This document shows positions 1 to 10,288 of a stretch of 46,526 bases of DNA, one piece after another. Made by a program: the position numbers and the translations under genes. Source of the stretch: Verrucomicrobiota bacterium (GTDB taxonomy: Bacteria > Verrucomicrobiota > Verrucomicrobiia > Opitutales > Opitutaceae); the NCBI GenBank assembly GCA_019136515.1, contig JAGVUB010000164.1:78394-124919 (forward strand). Direction: 5' to 3'. Below the pieces are notes generated by a model that made no database searches, was not told where the DNA came from, and worked only from the letters and a program-made list of their open reading frames with translations. Within the stretch, counting starts at the first letter, position 1, and each line of letters begins with the position of its first letter.

Positions 1-597
1 CGTTTCCGGGCTCACGCGGCAGACGTGCTGGATGGTGCGCAGGGCGCGGTCGGCGCGGGCGGCGAGCTTGCGGGCGAAGGCCTCGCGGGAGACGCGGAAA
101 TCGGTGTAGTAGATCTGCCACTGGCCGGTCTCGTCGTTGTAGGCCGGGGTGATGCCGCGGCCGGTGGAACCGCGAGGCTCCTCGCCGAGGATGTTCACGC
201 GGTAGTCTTCCCACGCGAGGTCGAGCAGGCGGTGGGTGAGGTCGGAGACGAGGGTGCGCTCGTCGATGGCGAGACGCTCGACGACCTTGAACCCCTTCTT
301 CTCGAGCGGCTTGATCTCCCACCAGAACTTGCGCGGGTCGGCGACGACGCCGCTGCCGATGGCCAGATGGGTGACGGTGGTCTCGATGATGCCGGCCGGG
401 AGGAGGTTGAGCTTGATGCCGCCGGCGGTGTGGCCGGAGTTGGCCCCGCCGTTGACCTTCAACACCACCGTGACGGGCTTGCCGCCGGCGGTGGCGCGGA
501 GTTCCTCGACCACTTCGGAGATGAGGCGGCCCTTACCTTCGTCGCCGAAGCTGATGCCGACGTCGGCGATGATCTGGCTGGTGATGGGAGTGAGCAT
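1..597 (-). CDS. purA: Adenylosuccinate synthetase (partial, C-terminus beyond left edge)
   Basis: Converts IMP and aspartate to adenylosuccinate using GTP, the first committed step to AMP, in the cytosol. About 199 N-terminal residues are present. The phosphate-binding loop FGDEGKGR lies near residues 17-24, followed by [12 protein letters not shown], which carries the family's catalytic His, and later [11 protein letters not shown]. The start is the ATG complementary to 595-597, which puts the GDEGKG loop at the usual distance from the N-terminus. The reading frame runs off the window, so the remaining half of the roughly 430-residue enzyme is not visible. It is on the same strand as guaB 0.7 kb away, with one small gene between, so both IMP-consuming branch points are neighbours. 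The family assignment is secure. Confidence 0.93.
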   Translation of the reverse strand, partial: MLTPITSQIIADVGISFGDEGKGRLISEVVEELRATAGGKPVTVVLKVNGGANSGHTAGGIKLNLLPAGIIETTVTHLAIGSGVVADPRKFWWEIKPLEKKGFKVVERLAIDERTLVSDLTHRLLDLAWEDYRVNILGEEPRGSTGRGITPAYNDETGQWQIYYTDFRVSREAFARKLAARADRALRTIQHVCRVSPET

Positions 598-740
598 GGC
601 GGCGGAAAAAATGCTGATAACGGATTTCGAATTGCGGAATGGCGGACGAGTCGGCGGCGGAAAGTGGGTGGCTGGTGACAGCGCAGCGGGGAAAGAAAAG
701 GAGCTGAAGGGCGCTTGGCGAGCGCGGAGAAGGGGCGTGG

Positions 741-1163
741 TCAGTGGTTCTGGGTTGGTGCTGCCTTCCTCCGGGACGCGAACTCGGCTGCCCGTTGCTC
801 GCTCCACTCTCGGACGGCGATTGATCTCAACTTCCGCCTGTAGATCCAACCCCCTATCCCTTGTACAGCGCCAGCCAGTGCCAGAGGATAGCCATAGAGT
901 TTGAGATACCGAGGATCCTGGGTCCTGTTTCTTTCGCGGTCCTCGCGGATAAGCTCTTGGTGAAGGGCGAACACCCCGAGAAAAACGAGACAGAAGACCA
1001 ACCCCGTTGTGCACCAGACTTTGGTCCAGTAGCGCTTCTTCCATCGCTGGAAACCCGGGTCATCCTTCGTGGCCGTTTCCGCGATCGCTCTCCACTGTTC
1101 ATCCTGTACTGCCTGACGTCTTTCAGCCTCTTCGGGCTCGGGAATTTCGTAACGGGCGGACAT
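741..1163 (-). CDS. Small membrane protein of unknown function
   Basis: I do not recognise a family. About 140 residues: a charged N-terminal third rich in Glu, Arg and Gln, one clear membrane segment ([19 protein letters not shown], about residues 48-66), a short basic linker, a weaker second hydrophobic stretch ([17 protein letters not shown]), and a basic tail. The ATG complementary to 1161-1163 was preferred; an upstream TTG at 1187 would add eight residues. It lies between guaB and purA on the same strand, with about 110-145 bases of spacer on each side. A function in purine metabolism should not be inferred from position alone. Codon use is typical of the window, which supports a real gene. 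Confidence 0.6.
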   Translation of the reverse strand: MSARYEIPEPEEAERRQAVQDEQWRAIAETATKDDPGFQRWKKRYWTKVWCTTGLVFCLVFLGVFALHQELIREDRERNRTQDPRYLKLYGYPLALAGAVQGIGGWIYRRKLRSIAVREWSEQRAAEFASRRKAAPTQNH

Positions 1164-1274
1164 AGGGCATCCGGTTGTAGCCGCCAAACGCTTGCGCGGC
1201 GGCGGCAGTTGAGCGCGGGGAACGGAGTTGATCGGTGGAACAGACCGGTCGAGGCGGGAGCCGGGCAGGACGGC

Positions 1275-2843
1275 TCACCCGTTGCTCTTGTGGGTCTTGA
1301 TCTCGATGACGTCGTGCGGGGCGGCTTCCTTCTGGCCGGCGGGGGAGACCCGCACGTAGCGGGCGCGCTGGCGCAGGGCGGGGAGGCTCGGGGCGCCGAG
1401 GTAGCCGAGGCCGCTCTGGACGCCGCCGATGAGCTGGCCGAGCACGTCGTCGATCGAGCCGGAGACCTCCTTGAGGGCCTCGATGCCTTCGGCGGCGACC
1501 TTGCGGGTGGCGTCGTTCTTGTCGTGGCCGTAGCGGGCGGCGGAGCCGGCCTTCATGGCGGCGATGGTGCCCATGCCGCGGTACTGTTTGAAGAGCTTGC
1601 CGTCGATCTCGACGATCTCGCCGGGGGCTTCGCGGCAGCCGGCGAGCAGGCCGCCGCACATGACGGCGTCGGCGATGGTGAGAGCCTTGACGATGTCGCC
1701 GGATTTCACGATGCCGCCGTCGGCGATGAGGCGCACGCCCTTGGCGGCGGCGGCCTTGCTGCTGACGTAGAGGGCAGTGAACTGCGGGATGCCGACGCCG
1801 GCGACGATGCGGGTCGAGCAGATGGAGCCCGGGCCCTGGCCGACCTTGATGGCGTTGGCGCCGCAGTCGGCGAGGTACTCGACGCCGGAGCCGCTGGTGA
1901 CGTTGCCGGCGATGATGGTGAGGGTGGGGAACGCGTCGCGGATGAGCTTCACGGTCTCGCCGACGCCCTTGGTGTGTCCGTGGGCGGTGGAGACGGCGAC
2001 GCAGTCGACGTGCTCGGTGACGAGGGCGGAGATGTGGTTGACGATCTTGTCGCGGTCGAGGGAACCGTCGGCGCGGCGGACAGGAGAGACGGCGGCACCG
2101 CACACGAGGCGGAAATCGGTGTCGCGGGCGGGTTTGCGCAGGGTCTTGGCCTCGGAGAGGATGCGCTCGACGTCGGAGCTGGTGAGCAGGCCGCGGAGCT
2201 TCCCGGCGTCGTCGACGACGAGCATCTTGTTCACGCCGAGGTGCTCGTTGAAGAAACGGTCGGCGGCGCGGATGGGGTCGTTGCCGAGGTCGCGGACGTT
2301 GATGGTGAAGAGCTTCTCGCGCGGGGTCATCGACTCGGCGACGGACTTGGCGCGGTAGCGGTCCTTGACGACGTTGCCGCCGAGCAGGCCGACGAGGCGG
2401 CCGGCATCGTCGACGACCGGGAAGGCGCGGAAGTCGAAATGTTTCTGCTCCACGAGCGCGAGCACGTCGGCGATGTGCTGGGTGGGCTGCACGGTGATCG
2501 GGTCCTGGATCATGCCGTGGACATGGCGCTTCACGCGGGCGACCTCCTTGATCTGGTCCTTCGGGGCCATGTTGTAGTGGACGATGCCGATGCCGCCGTT
2601 GAGGGCCATGGCGATGGCCATGCGCGACTCGGTGACGGTGTCCATGTCGGCCGAGATTATCGGGACCTGGAGGCGGAGGGAGTCGGAGAGGACGGTGGCG
2701 AGATCGGTATCCTTCGGGAGGATCTCGGAGAAGAGCGTGGCCAGGGAGACGTCGTCGTACGTCAGGGCCATGGGCCGGTTGGCGGCGAAGAATTCGTCGG
2801 CCGGGAGATAGAAATTCGCGTCGGTGGCGGCAGTGAAGCTCAT
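1275..2843 (-). CDS. guaB: IMP dehydrogenase
   Basis: Oxidises IMP to XMP with NAD+, the rate-limiting step to GMP. 522 residues, normal length. Residues 1-105 start the TIM barrel. A pair of CBS domains occupies about 112-228 and is the usual purine-nucleotide regulatory module. The barrel then resumes with the catalytic loop GPGSICSTR (Cys342), the phosphate site IADGGI, the flap [10 protein letters not shown] (421-430) and the catalytic Arg-Tyr pair at 437-438. The segment usually read as DTAHGH in bacterial enzymes is STAHGHTKG here, so the Asp that normally contacts the substrate ribose/NAD is Ser285. The loop GIGPGS is also GQGPGS. The enzyme should still be functional by motif content but is divergent. 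The start ATG is complementary to 2841-2843. Confidence 0.95.
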   Translation of the reverse strand: MSFTAATDANFYLPADEFFAANRPMALTYDDVSLATLFSEILPKDTDLATVLSDSLRLQVPIISADMDTVTESRMAIAMALNGGIGIVHYNMAPKDQIKEVARVKRHVHGMIQDPITVQPTQHIADVLALVEQKHFDFRAFPVVDDAGRLVGLLGGNVVKDRYRAKSVAESMTPREKLFTINVRDLGNDPIRAADRFFNEHLGVNKMLVVDDAGKLRGLLTSSDVERILSEAKTLRKPARDTDFRLVCGAAVSPVRRADGSLDRDKIVNHISALVTEHVDCVAVSTAHGHTKGVGETVKLIRDAFPTLTIIAGNVTSGSGVEYLADCGANAIKVGQGPGSICSTRIVAGVGIPQFTALYVSSKAAAAKGVRLIADGGIVKSGDIVKALTIADAVMCGGLLAGCREAPGEIVEIDGKLFKQYRGMGTIAAMKAGSAARYGHDKNDATRKVAAEGIEALKEVSGSIDDVLGQLIGGVQSGLGYLGAPSLPALRQRARYVRVSPAGQKEAAPHDVIEIKTHKSNG

Positions 2844-2985
2844 GGGCGAGTTTAACTTCGCCGGGGAGGGGAAGGGGTCAATGCGGATTTGCGCGGGTCG
2901 GTGATGGTTGCCCCGGGCCTTGTGGGATTCCCGGGGCGGCCCGACTTGCGCGGGGATCGGGGCCCGCCCGCCCTCTGGCCGGCGT

Positions 2986-4482
2986 TCACACGAGGGCGGT
3001 GCGGTCGAGGGCGCGGTACTGGATCGCCTCGAGCAGGTGCGGGGCCTCGATGTGTTCGGCGCCGGCGAGATCGGCGATGGTGCGCGAGACCTTCAGGATG
3101 CGGTCGTAGGCGCGGGCGGAGAGCGAGAGCTGGTGCATCGCGTGCTCGAGCAGGTCGCCGAGCATGGTGTTGTGCGCGCAGTGGCGGCGGATCTGGGCGG
3201 GTGTCATGCGGGCGTTGCTGTGCGTGCGGGTGCCGGCGAAGCGCGCCTGCTGCACCGTGCGCGCGGCCTGGACACGGGCTCGGATGGCGGCGGAGCTCTC
3301 GCCGAGGCGATCGGAGCGCAGCTCGGCCACGGAGAGCGACGGCGCCTCGACATGGAGATCGATGCGGTCGAGCAACGGCCCGCTGACGCGGGCGCGGTAG
3401 TTCGCGTCGCCGAGGTAGCCGCAGGGGCAGGGGTTCATCGCGGCCACGAGCATGAAGCTGGCGGGGAGCGTCACCTTGCCGGCGCTGCGGGAGATGGAGA
3501 CCTGGTTGTCCTCGAGCGGCTGGCGGAGCACCTCGAGGGCGGAGCGCTTGAACTCCGGCAGCTCGTCGAGGAAGAGCACGCCGTGGTGGGCGAGCGAGAT
3601 CTCGCCGGGGCCGGGGATGGCGCCGCCGCCGATCAGGCCGACGTCGGAGATGGTGTGGTGCGGGGCGCGGAAGGGGCGGGCGAAGGTGCGCAGCTCGCCG
3701 TGGAGCGTGTGGCCGGCGGCGCTGTGGATGGCCAGCATCTCGAGGAACTCGTCGAGCAGCGGCGCTGGCATGATCGTGGGGATACGTTTCGCGATCATCG
3801 ACTTGCCGGAGCCGGGCGGCCCGACGAGCAGGAGGTTGTGGTTGCCGGCCACGGCGATCTCGACGGCGCGCCGCACGGCCGCCTGGCCCTTGATCTCGGC
3901 GAAGTCGGGGGCGCCCTCGGGGTCGGCCGCCGGTGACGGCGCGGTGGCCGGAAGCGGCGGGAGCGCGAGCTGGCCGGCGAGAAAGCGCACGGCCTCGTCG
4001 AGCGTGCGAACCCGGTACACGGGCATGCCGGCGACCAGTGCGGCCTCCTCGGCGGAGACGGGCGGCAGCACCACGCCGCGCTTGCCGAGCCGGCGGGCGA
4101 GCAGCGCCATGGCCAGCGCGCCGCGCACGGGCCGCGTGGCGCCGGAGAGCCCGAGCTCGCCGGCGATGAGGTAGTCGCCGATGGCGTCGGCGGCGAGTTG
4201 CCCGGTGGCGACAAGCATGCCCAGCGCGATGGGCAGGTCGTAGCAGGGGCCCTCCTTGCGCAGATCGCCGGGCGCGAGGTTGATGGTGGTGCGGGTGCGC
4301 GGCGGGTGCAGCCCGCTGTTGGCGAGGGCGGAGCAGACGCGGTCGTCGGACTCCTTGACGGCGGCGTCGGGCAGGCCGACGAGGATGAGGCGCGGATCGC
4401 CGGATTCCCCGGTGTTGACCTCGACCTGCACGGGAACGGCCTCGATGCCCTGGAGCGCGGCGGAGAAGATGGTGGCGAACAT
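2986..4482 (-). CDS. comM: YifB/ComM family Mg-chelatase-like AAA+ ATPase
   Basis: 498 residues, the standard size for this family. The N-terminal ChlI-like fold (about 1-170) includes the family hallmark [10 protein letters not shown] and [11 protein letters not shown]. The AAA+ core has Walker [10 protein letters not shown], Walker [11 protein letters not shown], and the sensor region [11 protein letters not shown] with paired Cys. A C-terminal Mg_chelatase_C helical domain ends in [12 protein letters not shown]. In Gammaproteobacteria ComM is a hexameric helicase that helps branch migration during natural transformation; elsewhere the role is unproven. The start is the ATG complementary to 4480-4482; a much longer open frame upstream is a high-GC artefact because family homology begins at [13 protein letters not shown] heptamer repeat array lies about 110 bases upstream. 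Confidence 0.93.
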   Translation of the reverse strand: MFATIFSAALQGIEAVPVQVEVNTGESGDPRLILVGLPDAAVKESDDRVCSALANSGLHPPRTRTTINLAPGDLRKEGPCYDLPIALGMLVATGQLAADAIGDYLIAGELGLSGATRPVRGALAMALLARRLGKRGVVLPPVSAEEAALVAGMPVYRVRTLDEAVRFLAGQLALPPLPATAPSPAADPEGAPDFAEIKGQAAVRRAVEIAVAGNHNLLLVGPPGSGKSMIAKRIPTIMPAPLLDEFLEMLAIHSAAGHTLHGELRTFARPFRAPHHTISDVGLIGGGAIPGPGEISLAHHGVLFLDELPEFKRSALEVLRQPLEDNQVSISRSAGKVTLPASFMLVAAMNPCPCGYLGDANYRARVSGPLLDRIDLHVEAPSLSVAELRSDRLGESSAAIRARVQAARTVQQARFAGTRTHSNARMTPAQIRRHCAHNTMLGDLLEHAMHQLSLSARAYDRILKVSRTIADLAGAEHIEAPHLLEAIQYRALDRTALV

Positions 4483-4591
4483 ACGGCGACGGGGTACGCG
4501 CCGGGGGGCTGGCGGGTAGTGGAATGCCGGAGCCGTGGAATGCCGGAGCCGGCGGCGCGGGGCAAGCCGGGAAGCGCGGGCGGTCGCAGAC

Positions 4592-4633
4592 GGTGCCCTG
4601 TGGTCGGTTGCCGGTGGTCGCTGGACTGTCGGC
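4592..4633. repeat. GGTNNNC heptamer array D (6 units)
   Basis: Six contiguous 7-base units in register: ggtgccc, tgtggtc, ggttgcc, ggtggtc, gctggac, tgtcggc. Their pattern matches the larger arrays at 34.4, 35.2 and 38.8 kb. It shares the run gtggtcggttgccggtgg with the 35.2 kb array. It lies in the divergent intergenic region between comM (minus) and coaE (plus). Seven is not a multiple of three and the units do not form a credible peptide. Confidence 0.7.
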
Positions 4634-4689
4634 GCACCGGCCAGAAGGGGGTTGCCGGGGCGGGAGGGGCGGGCATCGTGGGCCGGCCC

Positions 4690-5266
4690 ATGGGCAACCA
4701 GACTTCCAGCACCGCCAACCCGCCCTGCGAGATGCCGCCGGCCGACTGGCCGCGCCCGCGGCTGGTGCTGGGGCTGAGCGGCGGCATGGGGTGTGGCAAG
4801 TCGACCGCGACACGGCTCTTCGCCGAGTGCGGGTTCCGCACGGTCGATTGCGATCGGATCGTGCGCGACGAGCTGTTGCCGCGGGCCGATGTGGTGGCGG
4901 CGGTGGCGGCGCGCTTTGGGGCGCAGGTCGTCGGGGGCGATGGCCGGCTCGATCGGGGGGCGGTGGCGGCGCGGGTTTTCGCCGACGACGCGGACCGGCT
5001 GTGGCTGGAGGCGTTGCTGCACCCGCTGGTGCGGGCCTCGTGGCGGGCCGCCCTGGCCGGCGATCTGGGCGCGCGCTGGGTGGTGGAGGTCCCGTTGCTG
5101 TTCGAGAAGGGCTTGGAGAATTGGTTTGATTCCACCATCTGCGTCGCCACATCGTCCGCCCAGCAATTGTCACGGCTGCAGGCGCGCGGAGTCCCACCCG
5201 ACCTCGCCGCCGCACGGATCGCCAAGCAAGGAACAGGTCGCTTCGCTTGCCGGCCGCTGGCTCTAG
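4690..5266 (+). pseudogene. coaE: Dephospho-CoA kinase, interrupted near the C-terminus (deletion/frameshift)
   Basis: Catalyses the last step of coenzyme A synthesis, ATP-dependent phosphorylation of dephospho-CoA. The N-terminal 180 codons are excellent: P-loop [34 protein letters not shown] and LAAARIAKQ. Immediately after AKQ (codon ending 5229) the family normally has a Leu-Pro-rich linker and a 20-25 residue helix. Here that frame runs on without a stop deep into rho. The +1 frame, from 5231, gives EQVASLAGRWL and a stop at 5264-5266, which looks like the natural last helix. The simplest reading is a deletion of roughly 50-70 bases with loss of frame at 5229/5231. CoaE is normally essential, so an assembly error is as likely as a real lesion. 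The start could also be a Met 16 codons downstream. Confidence 0.7.
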
Positions 5267-5326
5267 CGAAACCACTATCGCCTCCTCTTTGCCGCGCGTG
5301 TTCGCCGGCCGTTTTCCCGTTCCGCA

Positions 5327-7411
5327 ATGGAAACTCCCCGTTCGTCGAAAGACTCCGACAGCAGCGCTGTCTCTCCAGATTCCGAAGGCTCGGCTCCGAA
5401 GCGCCGAACCTCGCGCCTGACCCGTGGCAAGTCCGCTTCCCCGCGTGTGCGCAAGAAGGCCGAGCCCGAGCCCGCCACCGCCCCCGTGCCGGTGACCGAG
5501 TCGCAGCCGCAGCCCGAGGCGCCGCGTGCTGCCGCGCCCGAGGTGACACGGGAACGGGCCCCGGAGCCGGAATCCCGCCCGCCGGCGCGCCAGGAGGTGT
5601 TGTCCTTCTCGCCTGACGAAGAACCGCCTGCTGCCGCGGAGCGTTTCTCCGAACCCGCGGGCGAGCCGGTCGCTCCAGTCGAGTCGGCCATGCTGGGGGA
5701 AGCCACCGCACAACCCGCCGCCGGCCAGCCTCCGCAGATGCCGGAGCCCGGCCAAGGCCAGGGCGGCGGCGGTTTTCCGCCCGGGGGCAAACGCTTCGGC
5801 CGCGACTACTGGAAACAGCTCAAGCTCGAGAAGAAGAAGGCCAAACTGCTGCGCCAGCAGGCGCAGGGTGGCCCGCCGGCCCCCGGAGGCCAGCCCGAGC
5901 AGGGCGGCGCGCCCGGCGGCCAGTTCGAGCAGGGCGGCGGCGCGTCGCACCATCGTGGCGATCGTCCCGGCCGCGGCGAGCGCGGTGGCCGGCACGAGCG
6001 TGGCAACCGGTTTGAACGCGAGCGCGGCCCGCAGCAGCCGCCTCCGCCCAACTTTGTGCAGGTCACCGGCGACCTGCCGCAAACCGAGCGCTTCGTCGAT
6101 CTTGCCGCGTTGGACACGCTTGCGGCCGACATTGGCAGCGCCGGCGGCGATCCGGTCGCCATCAACGAGCTCGCGCCGCTCTCGCTCGCCGACCTCGGCA
6201 ACTTCGCCCGCCAGCAGGGCGTGACCTTCGATGGCGTACCGAACCGTTTCCAGATCCTGAAGGGGATTCTCCAGCATGCTGCCGAGCAGAAGCGCCCGAT
6301 CGTCGACCGCGGCTGGCTCGACCTCACCGACCGCGGCTACGGCTTCATCGTGCACGCGCACGACAACTACCGGCTCTATCCCGACGACACGTTCGTGCCC
6401 GAGAGCCTCGTGAAGAAGTACGGCCTCAAGCGCGGCGTGCAGCTCGAGGTGCAGGTGCAGGCGCCCCAGGAGAACGAGCGTTGCCCGGCCGCCGTGAAGA
6501 TCGTCTCCGCGATGGGCCGTGCGCCCGAGTTGCTGGCGACCGTCACGCCGTTCGAGGAGCTCGAACCGTATTATCCGCTCAAACGCATCCTGCTCGAGGT
6601 CCCTGGGGCCGAGTCGAAGGACATCTCGATGCGCCTGGTCGACATCGTCACCCCGATCGGCTTCGGCCAGCGCGGTCTGATCGTCGCGCCGCCGCGCACC
6701 GGCAAGACGGTGCTGATGCAGAACATCGCCAACTCCGTCTCGGACAATTTCCCCGAGGTGAAGCTGATCATCCTGCTCGTCGACGAACGTCCCGAGGAGG
6801 TGACCGACTTCCGCCGCCACACCAAGGGCGAGGTCGTGAGCTCCACGTTCGACGAGTCCCCCGAGAGCCATGTGCACTGCGCGGAGATGGTCGTCGAGCG
6901 CGCGCGCCGCATGGTGGAGCAGGGCGAGCACATTGTCATCCTGCTCGACTCGATCACGCGCCTGGCTCGCGCCTACAACAACCTCACCGGCAACAGCGGC
7001 AAGATCGGCACCGGCGGCCTCGAGACCACCGCGCTGCAGAAGCCGAAGCGCTTCTTCGGCTCCGCCCGCAACATCGAGGGCGGCGGCAGTCTCACAATCG
7101 TGGGCACGGCGCTCATCGACACCGGCTCCAAGATGGACGAGGTCATCTTCGAGGAGTTCAAGGGCACCGGCAACATGGAGCTCCACCTCGACCGCGACCT
7201 GGTCAACAAGCGCATCTTCCCCGCGGTGAACATGGACCGCTCCGGCACCCGCAAGGAGGAGCTGCTCTACCACCCCGACGAACTCCAGCGCATCTTCTCG
7301 ATGCGCCGCTCGATGCAGGGCTTGCCCGGCACCGAGGCGATGGAGATGGTCATCAGCCGTCTCAAGAAAACGAAGTCGAACGTCGAGTTCCTGATGGGGC
7401 TCAATCGCTGA
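5327..7411 (+). CDS. rho: Transcription termination factor Rho with long disordered N-terminal extension
   Basis: Hexameric RNA-dependent ATPase/translocase that ends transcription. 694 residues against 419 in E. coli; the surplus is an N-terminal extension of about 270 residues. That extension has a Pro/Glu/Ala-rich part, a basic patch (residues about 160-185, with [13 protein letters not shown]) and a Gly/Gln/Arg-rich stretch (about 185-240) with RG motifs. The conserved body follows: Rho_N helices (about 275-320), the cold-shock RNA-binding fold with GYGFIV, Walker A PPRTGKT (455-461; Arg where E. coli has Lys), Walker [13 protein letters not shown], the Q-loop region SGKIGTGG, and the C-terminal [11 protein letters not shown] and SGTRKEELL. 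The start ATG is 61 bases after the putative coaE stop. Cotranscription with coaE and the pilus ATPases is likely from spacing. Confidence 0.96.
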   Translation: METPRSSKDSDSSAVSPDSEGSAPKRRTSRLTRGKSASPRVRKKAEPEPATAPVPVTESQPQPEAPRAAAPEVTRERAPEPESRPPARQEVLSFSPDEEPPAAAERFSEPAGEPVAPVESAMLGEATAQPAAGQPPQMPEPGQGQGGGGFPPGGKRFGRDYWKQLKLEKKKAKLLRQQAQGGPPAPGGQPEQGGAPGGQFEQGGGASHHRGDRPGRGERGGRHERGNRFERERGPQQPPPPNFVQVTGDLPQTERFVDLAALDTLAADIGSAGGDPVAINELAPLSLADLGNFARQQGVTFDGVPNRFQILKGILQHAAEQKRPIVDRGWLDLTDRGYGFIVHAHDNYRLYPDDTFVPESLVKKYGLKRGVQLEVQVQAPQENERCPAAVKIVSAMGRAPELLATVTPFEELEPYYPLKRILLEVPGAESKDISMRLVDIVTPIGFGQRGLIVAPPRTGKTVLMQNIANSVSDNFPEVKLIILLVDERPEEVTDFRRHTKGEVVSSTFDESPESHVHCAEMVVERARRMVEQGEHIVILLDSITRLARAYNNLTGNSGKIGTGGLETTALQKPKRFFGSARNIEGGGSLTIVGTALIDTGSKMDEVIFEEFKGTGNMELHLDRDLVNKRIFPAVNMDRSGTRKEELLYHPDELQRIFSMRRSMQGLPGTEAMEMVISRLKKTKSNVEFLMGLNR

Positions 7412-7451
7412 GCTGGCGGGACCGCACGAGAGACCGCGTATCGCGTCCGCC

Positions 7452-9128
7452 GTGCAAGCCACCATCGAAAACGTCGTCCGCCTGGCCGAGGAACGCCACC
7501 TCCTCGGACCGGAGGCCGCGGCGATCGTGCGGGGGCGGCTCCAGGTTCCGGCGGCCAGCCGGCCGCCGCTGATCGACCTGCTGGGCGAAGCGGGCGCGGT
7601 GCCCGTGGAGTCGGCGGTCGCGCTGCTGGGTGAGGCGCTGGCCCTGCCGGTGCTCGCCGCCGCGGAGCTGGCTCCGGAGCCGGCCGCCTTGGCCGCGGTC
7701 TCGCGCGAGACCGCCCAGCGCGCCGGGGCCTTGCCGCTGGCGCGCCGCGGCGCGGTGCTGCGGGTGGCGGTGGCGGACCCCTTCCATCCCGCGCTCGAGG
7801 CGATTGGCCAGGAGGCGCAGGCCGCGCTCGATCCCGTGTTGGCGCCGGCCGAGGCGATCCGTGCGGCTTTGGCGATTCACTACGCGCCGGTGCGCGCGCC
7901 GGCGCCGACCGCGGCGGACGCGGAACCGGTCGGCGGGACCGCGACCGCAGGAGACGCCGCCGCGCCGATCGCGCGCCTGGTCCAGCACATCGTCGAGGAG
8001 GCGCTCCGCCGCCGCGCCTCCGACATCCATCTCGAGCCGCGCGCCCGGGGCCTGCGCATCCGGTTGCGCATCGACGGCGTGCTGCAGGAGATGGACGCTC
8101 CACCGCCGCACGTGCGCGCCGCGCTGATCTCGCGGCTCAAGCTCATGGCGCGGATGGGGCTCGACGAGAAACGCGTGCCCCAGGATGGCCGCATCCAGCT
8201 GACGGTGAGCGGGCGCGCGATCGACCTGCGCGCCTCGTGCCTGCCGACGATCCACGGCGAGAGCATCGTGTTGCGCGTGCTCGAAGTGGAGCGTCTCGCG
8301 CTCGACTGGGCCACGCTCGGGCTCTGGCCCGACGACGAGCGTACGTTTGCGCGAGCGGTGGCCGCGCCGGACGGGCTGGTCCTTGTCACCGGCCCGACGG
8401 GCTCGGGCAAGACCACCACGCTCTACTCCTGCCTGCACCGGCTGAACCGGCCCGACCGCAAGATCGTCACCGTCGAGGATCCGATCGAGTATCAGCTGAC
8501 CGGAATCAATCAGGTGCCGGTGCGGCCGGAGGCGGGGATGACCTTCGCCGCGGCGTTGCGCGCGCTGCTGCGGCAGGCGCCGAACGTGATCATGGTGGGC
8601 GAGATCCGCGACCGCGAGACGGCCGAGATCGCCCTCAACGCCGCGCAGACCGGTCACCTCGTTTTCAGTACTTTGCATACGAATGATGCCGCGGGAGCCG
8701 TGGCGCGGCTCATCGACCTCGGGGCGAAACCGTACCTGCTCGCGGCGACGTTGCGGGCCGTGGTCGCGCAGCGGCTGGTGCGCCGCGTCTGCGCCGATTG
8801 CGCACGGCGGGCGCTGCCCACGCTCGCGGAGCTGGAACTGCTCGGCATGAATCCGGTGACGGCGGAGCAGGGCGACTGGCGCCGGGGCGAAGGCTGCCCG
8901 CGCTGCCTCGGCAGCGGCTTCCGGGGACGGGTCGGCCTCTACGAGTTGCTCGTCGCCGACGAAGAGATTCGGCGGCGGATTTACGACAACGTTACCGCCG
9001 CGCAATTGCGGGCCGAGGCGCGGCGGCGTGGAATGCGCACGCTGCGCGAGGATGGCCTGCGTAAAACGCTCGCCGGTTGGACCACGATCGGCGAGATTCT
9101 GGCCCACACCGTCGGCGACGTCGGCTGA
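7452..9128 (+). CDS. GspE/PilB-type secretion/pilus assembly ATPase (first copy)
   Basis: 558 residues. Cytoplasmic ring ATPase of the type II secretion/type IV pilus extension class. The N-terminal third matches the GspE_N/MshEN region. Then come ASDIHLEPR, Walker [14 protein letters not shown], the Asp box [11 protein letters not shown], Walker [18 protein letters not shown] and the His box [14 protein letters not shown]. The zinc-binding four-Cys element is CADC...CPRC. It begins at GTG (7452-7454), 40 bases after rho; no nearby ATG keeps the N-terminal domain. It is followed 40 bases later by pilT. All ATPase motifs look intact. Sequence alone does not decide between pilus extension and secretion, because a second homologue lies two genes on. 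Confidence 0.93.
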   Translation: MQATIENVVRLAEERHLLGPEAAAIVRGRLQVPAASRPPLIDLLGEAGAVPVESAVALLGEALALPVLAAAELAPEPAALAAVSRETAQRAGALPLARRGAVLRVAVADPFHPALEAIGQEAQAALDPVLAPAEAIRAALAIHYAPVRAPAPTAADAEPVGGTATAGDAAAPIARLVQHIVEEALRRRASDIHLEPRARGLRIRLRIDGVLQEMDAPPPHVRAALISRLKLMARMGLDEKRVPQDGRIQLTVSGRAIDLRASCLPTIHGESIVLRVLEVERLALDWATLGLWPDDERTFARAVAAPDGLVLVTGPTGSGKTTTLYSCLHRLNRPDRKIVTVEDPIEYQLTGINQVPVRPEAGMTFAAALRALLRQAPNVIMVGEIRDRETAEIALNAAQTGHLVFSTLHTNDAAGAVARLIDLGAKPYLLAATLRAVVAQRLVRRVCADCARRALPTLAELELLGMNPVTAEQGDWRRGEGCPRCLGSGFRGRVGLYELLVADEEIRRRIYDNVTAAQLRAEARRRGMRTLREDGLRKTLAGWTTIGEILAHTVGDVG

Positions 9129-9168
9129 CCCCGCCCCATCCAACTGCCCCCCCCACCATTTTCCCGCC

Positions 9169-10251
9169 ATGAGCTACGAGATGAACGATCTGCTGGAGCT
9201 GGTCTGCGAGGAGAACGCCTCCGACCTGCACATCCATGTCGGCCAGCCGCCGACCCTGCGCATCAGCGGCTCGATGACGCCGATCGACGGCGCGCCGCTC
9301 ACCCCGTACGACACCGAGCAGCTGATGCTGTCGATCACGCCCGACCACCATCAGCAGGGCCTGAAACTCAACGGTGGTGCCGACTTCGGCTTCGCCTACC
9401 TCGACAAGGCGCGCTTCCGCGTGGCCGTCTTCAAGAGCAAGGGCTCGATCGGCATGGTCTTGCGCCAGATCCCCAACCGCATGTTCGGTCTGCGCGAGAT
9501 CGGCCTGCCCGACAAGGTGAAGGAACTGCTCTACCGCCCGCGCGGCCTCATCCTCGTCACCGGCCCGACCGGCTCCGGCAAGTCGACCACGCTGGCGTCG
9601 ATGATCAACTACATCAACGAGAACCGCGAGGGGCACATCATCACGATCGAGGACCCGATCGAGTACTACCACGAGCACAAGCGCTGCGTGGTTGCCCAGC
9701 GCGAGATCGGCGTCGATGTGCCCAACTTCGCCGAGGCCATCCGCCGCGCGCTCCGTATGGACCCCGACTACATCCTCGTCGGTGAAATGCGCGATCTGGA
9801 GACCATCGAGGCCGCGATCACCGCGGCTGAGACCGGTCACTTGGTTTTCGCCACCCTGCACACCAACGGCGCGGCCAAGACCATCGATCGTATCGTCGAT
9901 GCGTTCCCGTCGAACATGAAGGAGATGATCCGCACGCAGCTCGCCTCCTCGCTGGTCGCCGTCATCTCGCAGGTGCTCTGCAAGAAGAACGGCGGGGGGC
10001 GCATCGCCGGCTTCGAGCTGATGGTCGCCACGACCTCCATCCAGTCGTTGATCCGCGACAACAAGACCTTCCGCATCACCTCCGACATCCAGACCGGCGC
10101 CAACCTCGGCATGATCACGCTCGACGCCCACCTGCTCAGCATGGTCAATCGCGAGATCATCTCGCCCGACGAGGCGGTCGAGAAGGCCCAGGATTCCAAC
10201 AGCATGCGCGAGCGGCTGATCGGCATGGGTATGCGGTTGCGCGACGTCTAG
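9169..10251 (+). CDS. pilT: Type IV pilus retraction ATPase PilT
   Basis: 360 residues, standard length. ATP-driven depolymerisation of type IV pili, giving twitching motility and DNA uptake. It begins [12 protein letters not shown] with [12 protein letters not shown], typical of PilT/PilU. It has Walker [16 protein letters not shown], the Asp box [15 protein letters not shown], Walker [25 protein letters not shown], the His box [11 protein letters not shown] and the PilT-specific C-terminal [21 protein letters not shown]. It lacks the four-Cys zinc element of the flanking extension ATPases, as expected. The internal ATG at 9169 was chosen over the longer open frame because similarity begins there and it clears the preceding stop at 9128. 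It lies between two GspE/PilB homologues. Confidence 0.95.
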   Translation: MSYEMNDLLELVCEENASDLHIHVGQPPTLRISGSMTPIDGAPLTPYDTEQLMLSITPDHHQQGLKLNGGADFGFAYLDKARFRVAVFKSKGSIGMVLRQIPNRMFGLREIGLPDKVKELLYRPRGLILVTGPTGSGKSTTLASMINYINENREGHIITIEDPIEYYHEHKRCVVAQREIGVDVPNFAEAIRRALRMDPDYILVGEMRDLETIEAAITAAETGHLVFATLHTNGAAKTIDRIVDAFPSNMKEMIRTQLASSLVAVISQVLCKKNGGGRIAGFELMVATTSIQSLIRDNKTFRITSDIQTGANLGMITLDAHLLSMVNREIISPDEAVEKAQDSNSMRERLIGMGMRLRDV

Positions 10252-10288
10252 GCACCGCGGCCCGCGCCGCTCCGACGAGACTCCGACG

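Noticed and set aside
861..2855. 664-codon plus-strand frame over guaB
   Set aside because: Asp/Gly/Ala/Val-rich antisense shadow of guaB with no motif.
4690..5616. Reading coaE as one long protein overlapping rho by 290 bases
   Set aside because: After codon 180 the translation becomes Arg/Ala/Pro-rich without CoaE similarity and lies inside the rho coding region; a frame disruption fits better.
2852..7465. 1537-codon open frame on the minus strand across comM, coaE and rho
   Set aside because: Outside the short comM/guaB-like stretches it is antisense to rho, with Arg/His/Ala-rich low-complexity translation. Long antisense frames are expected at this GC content.
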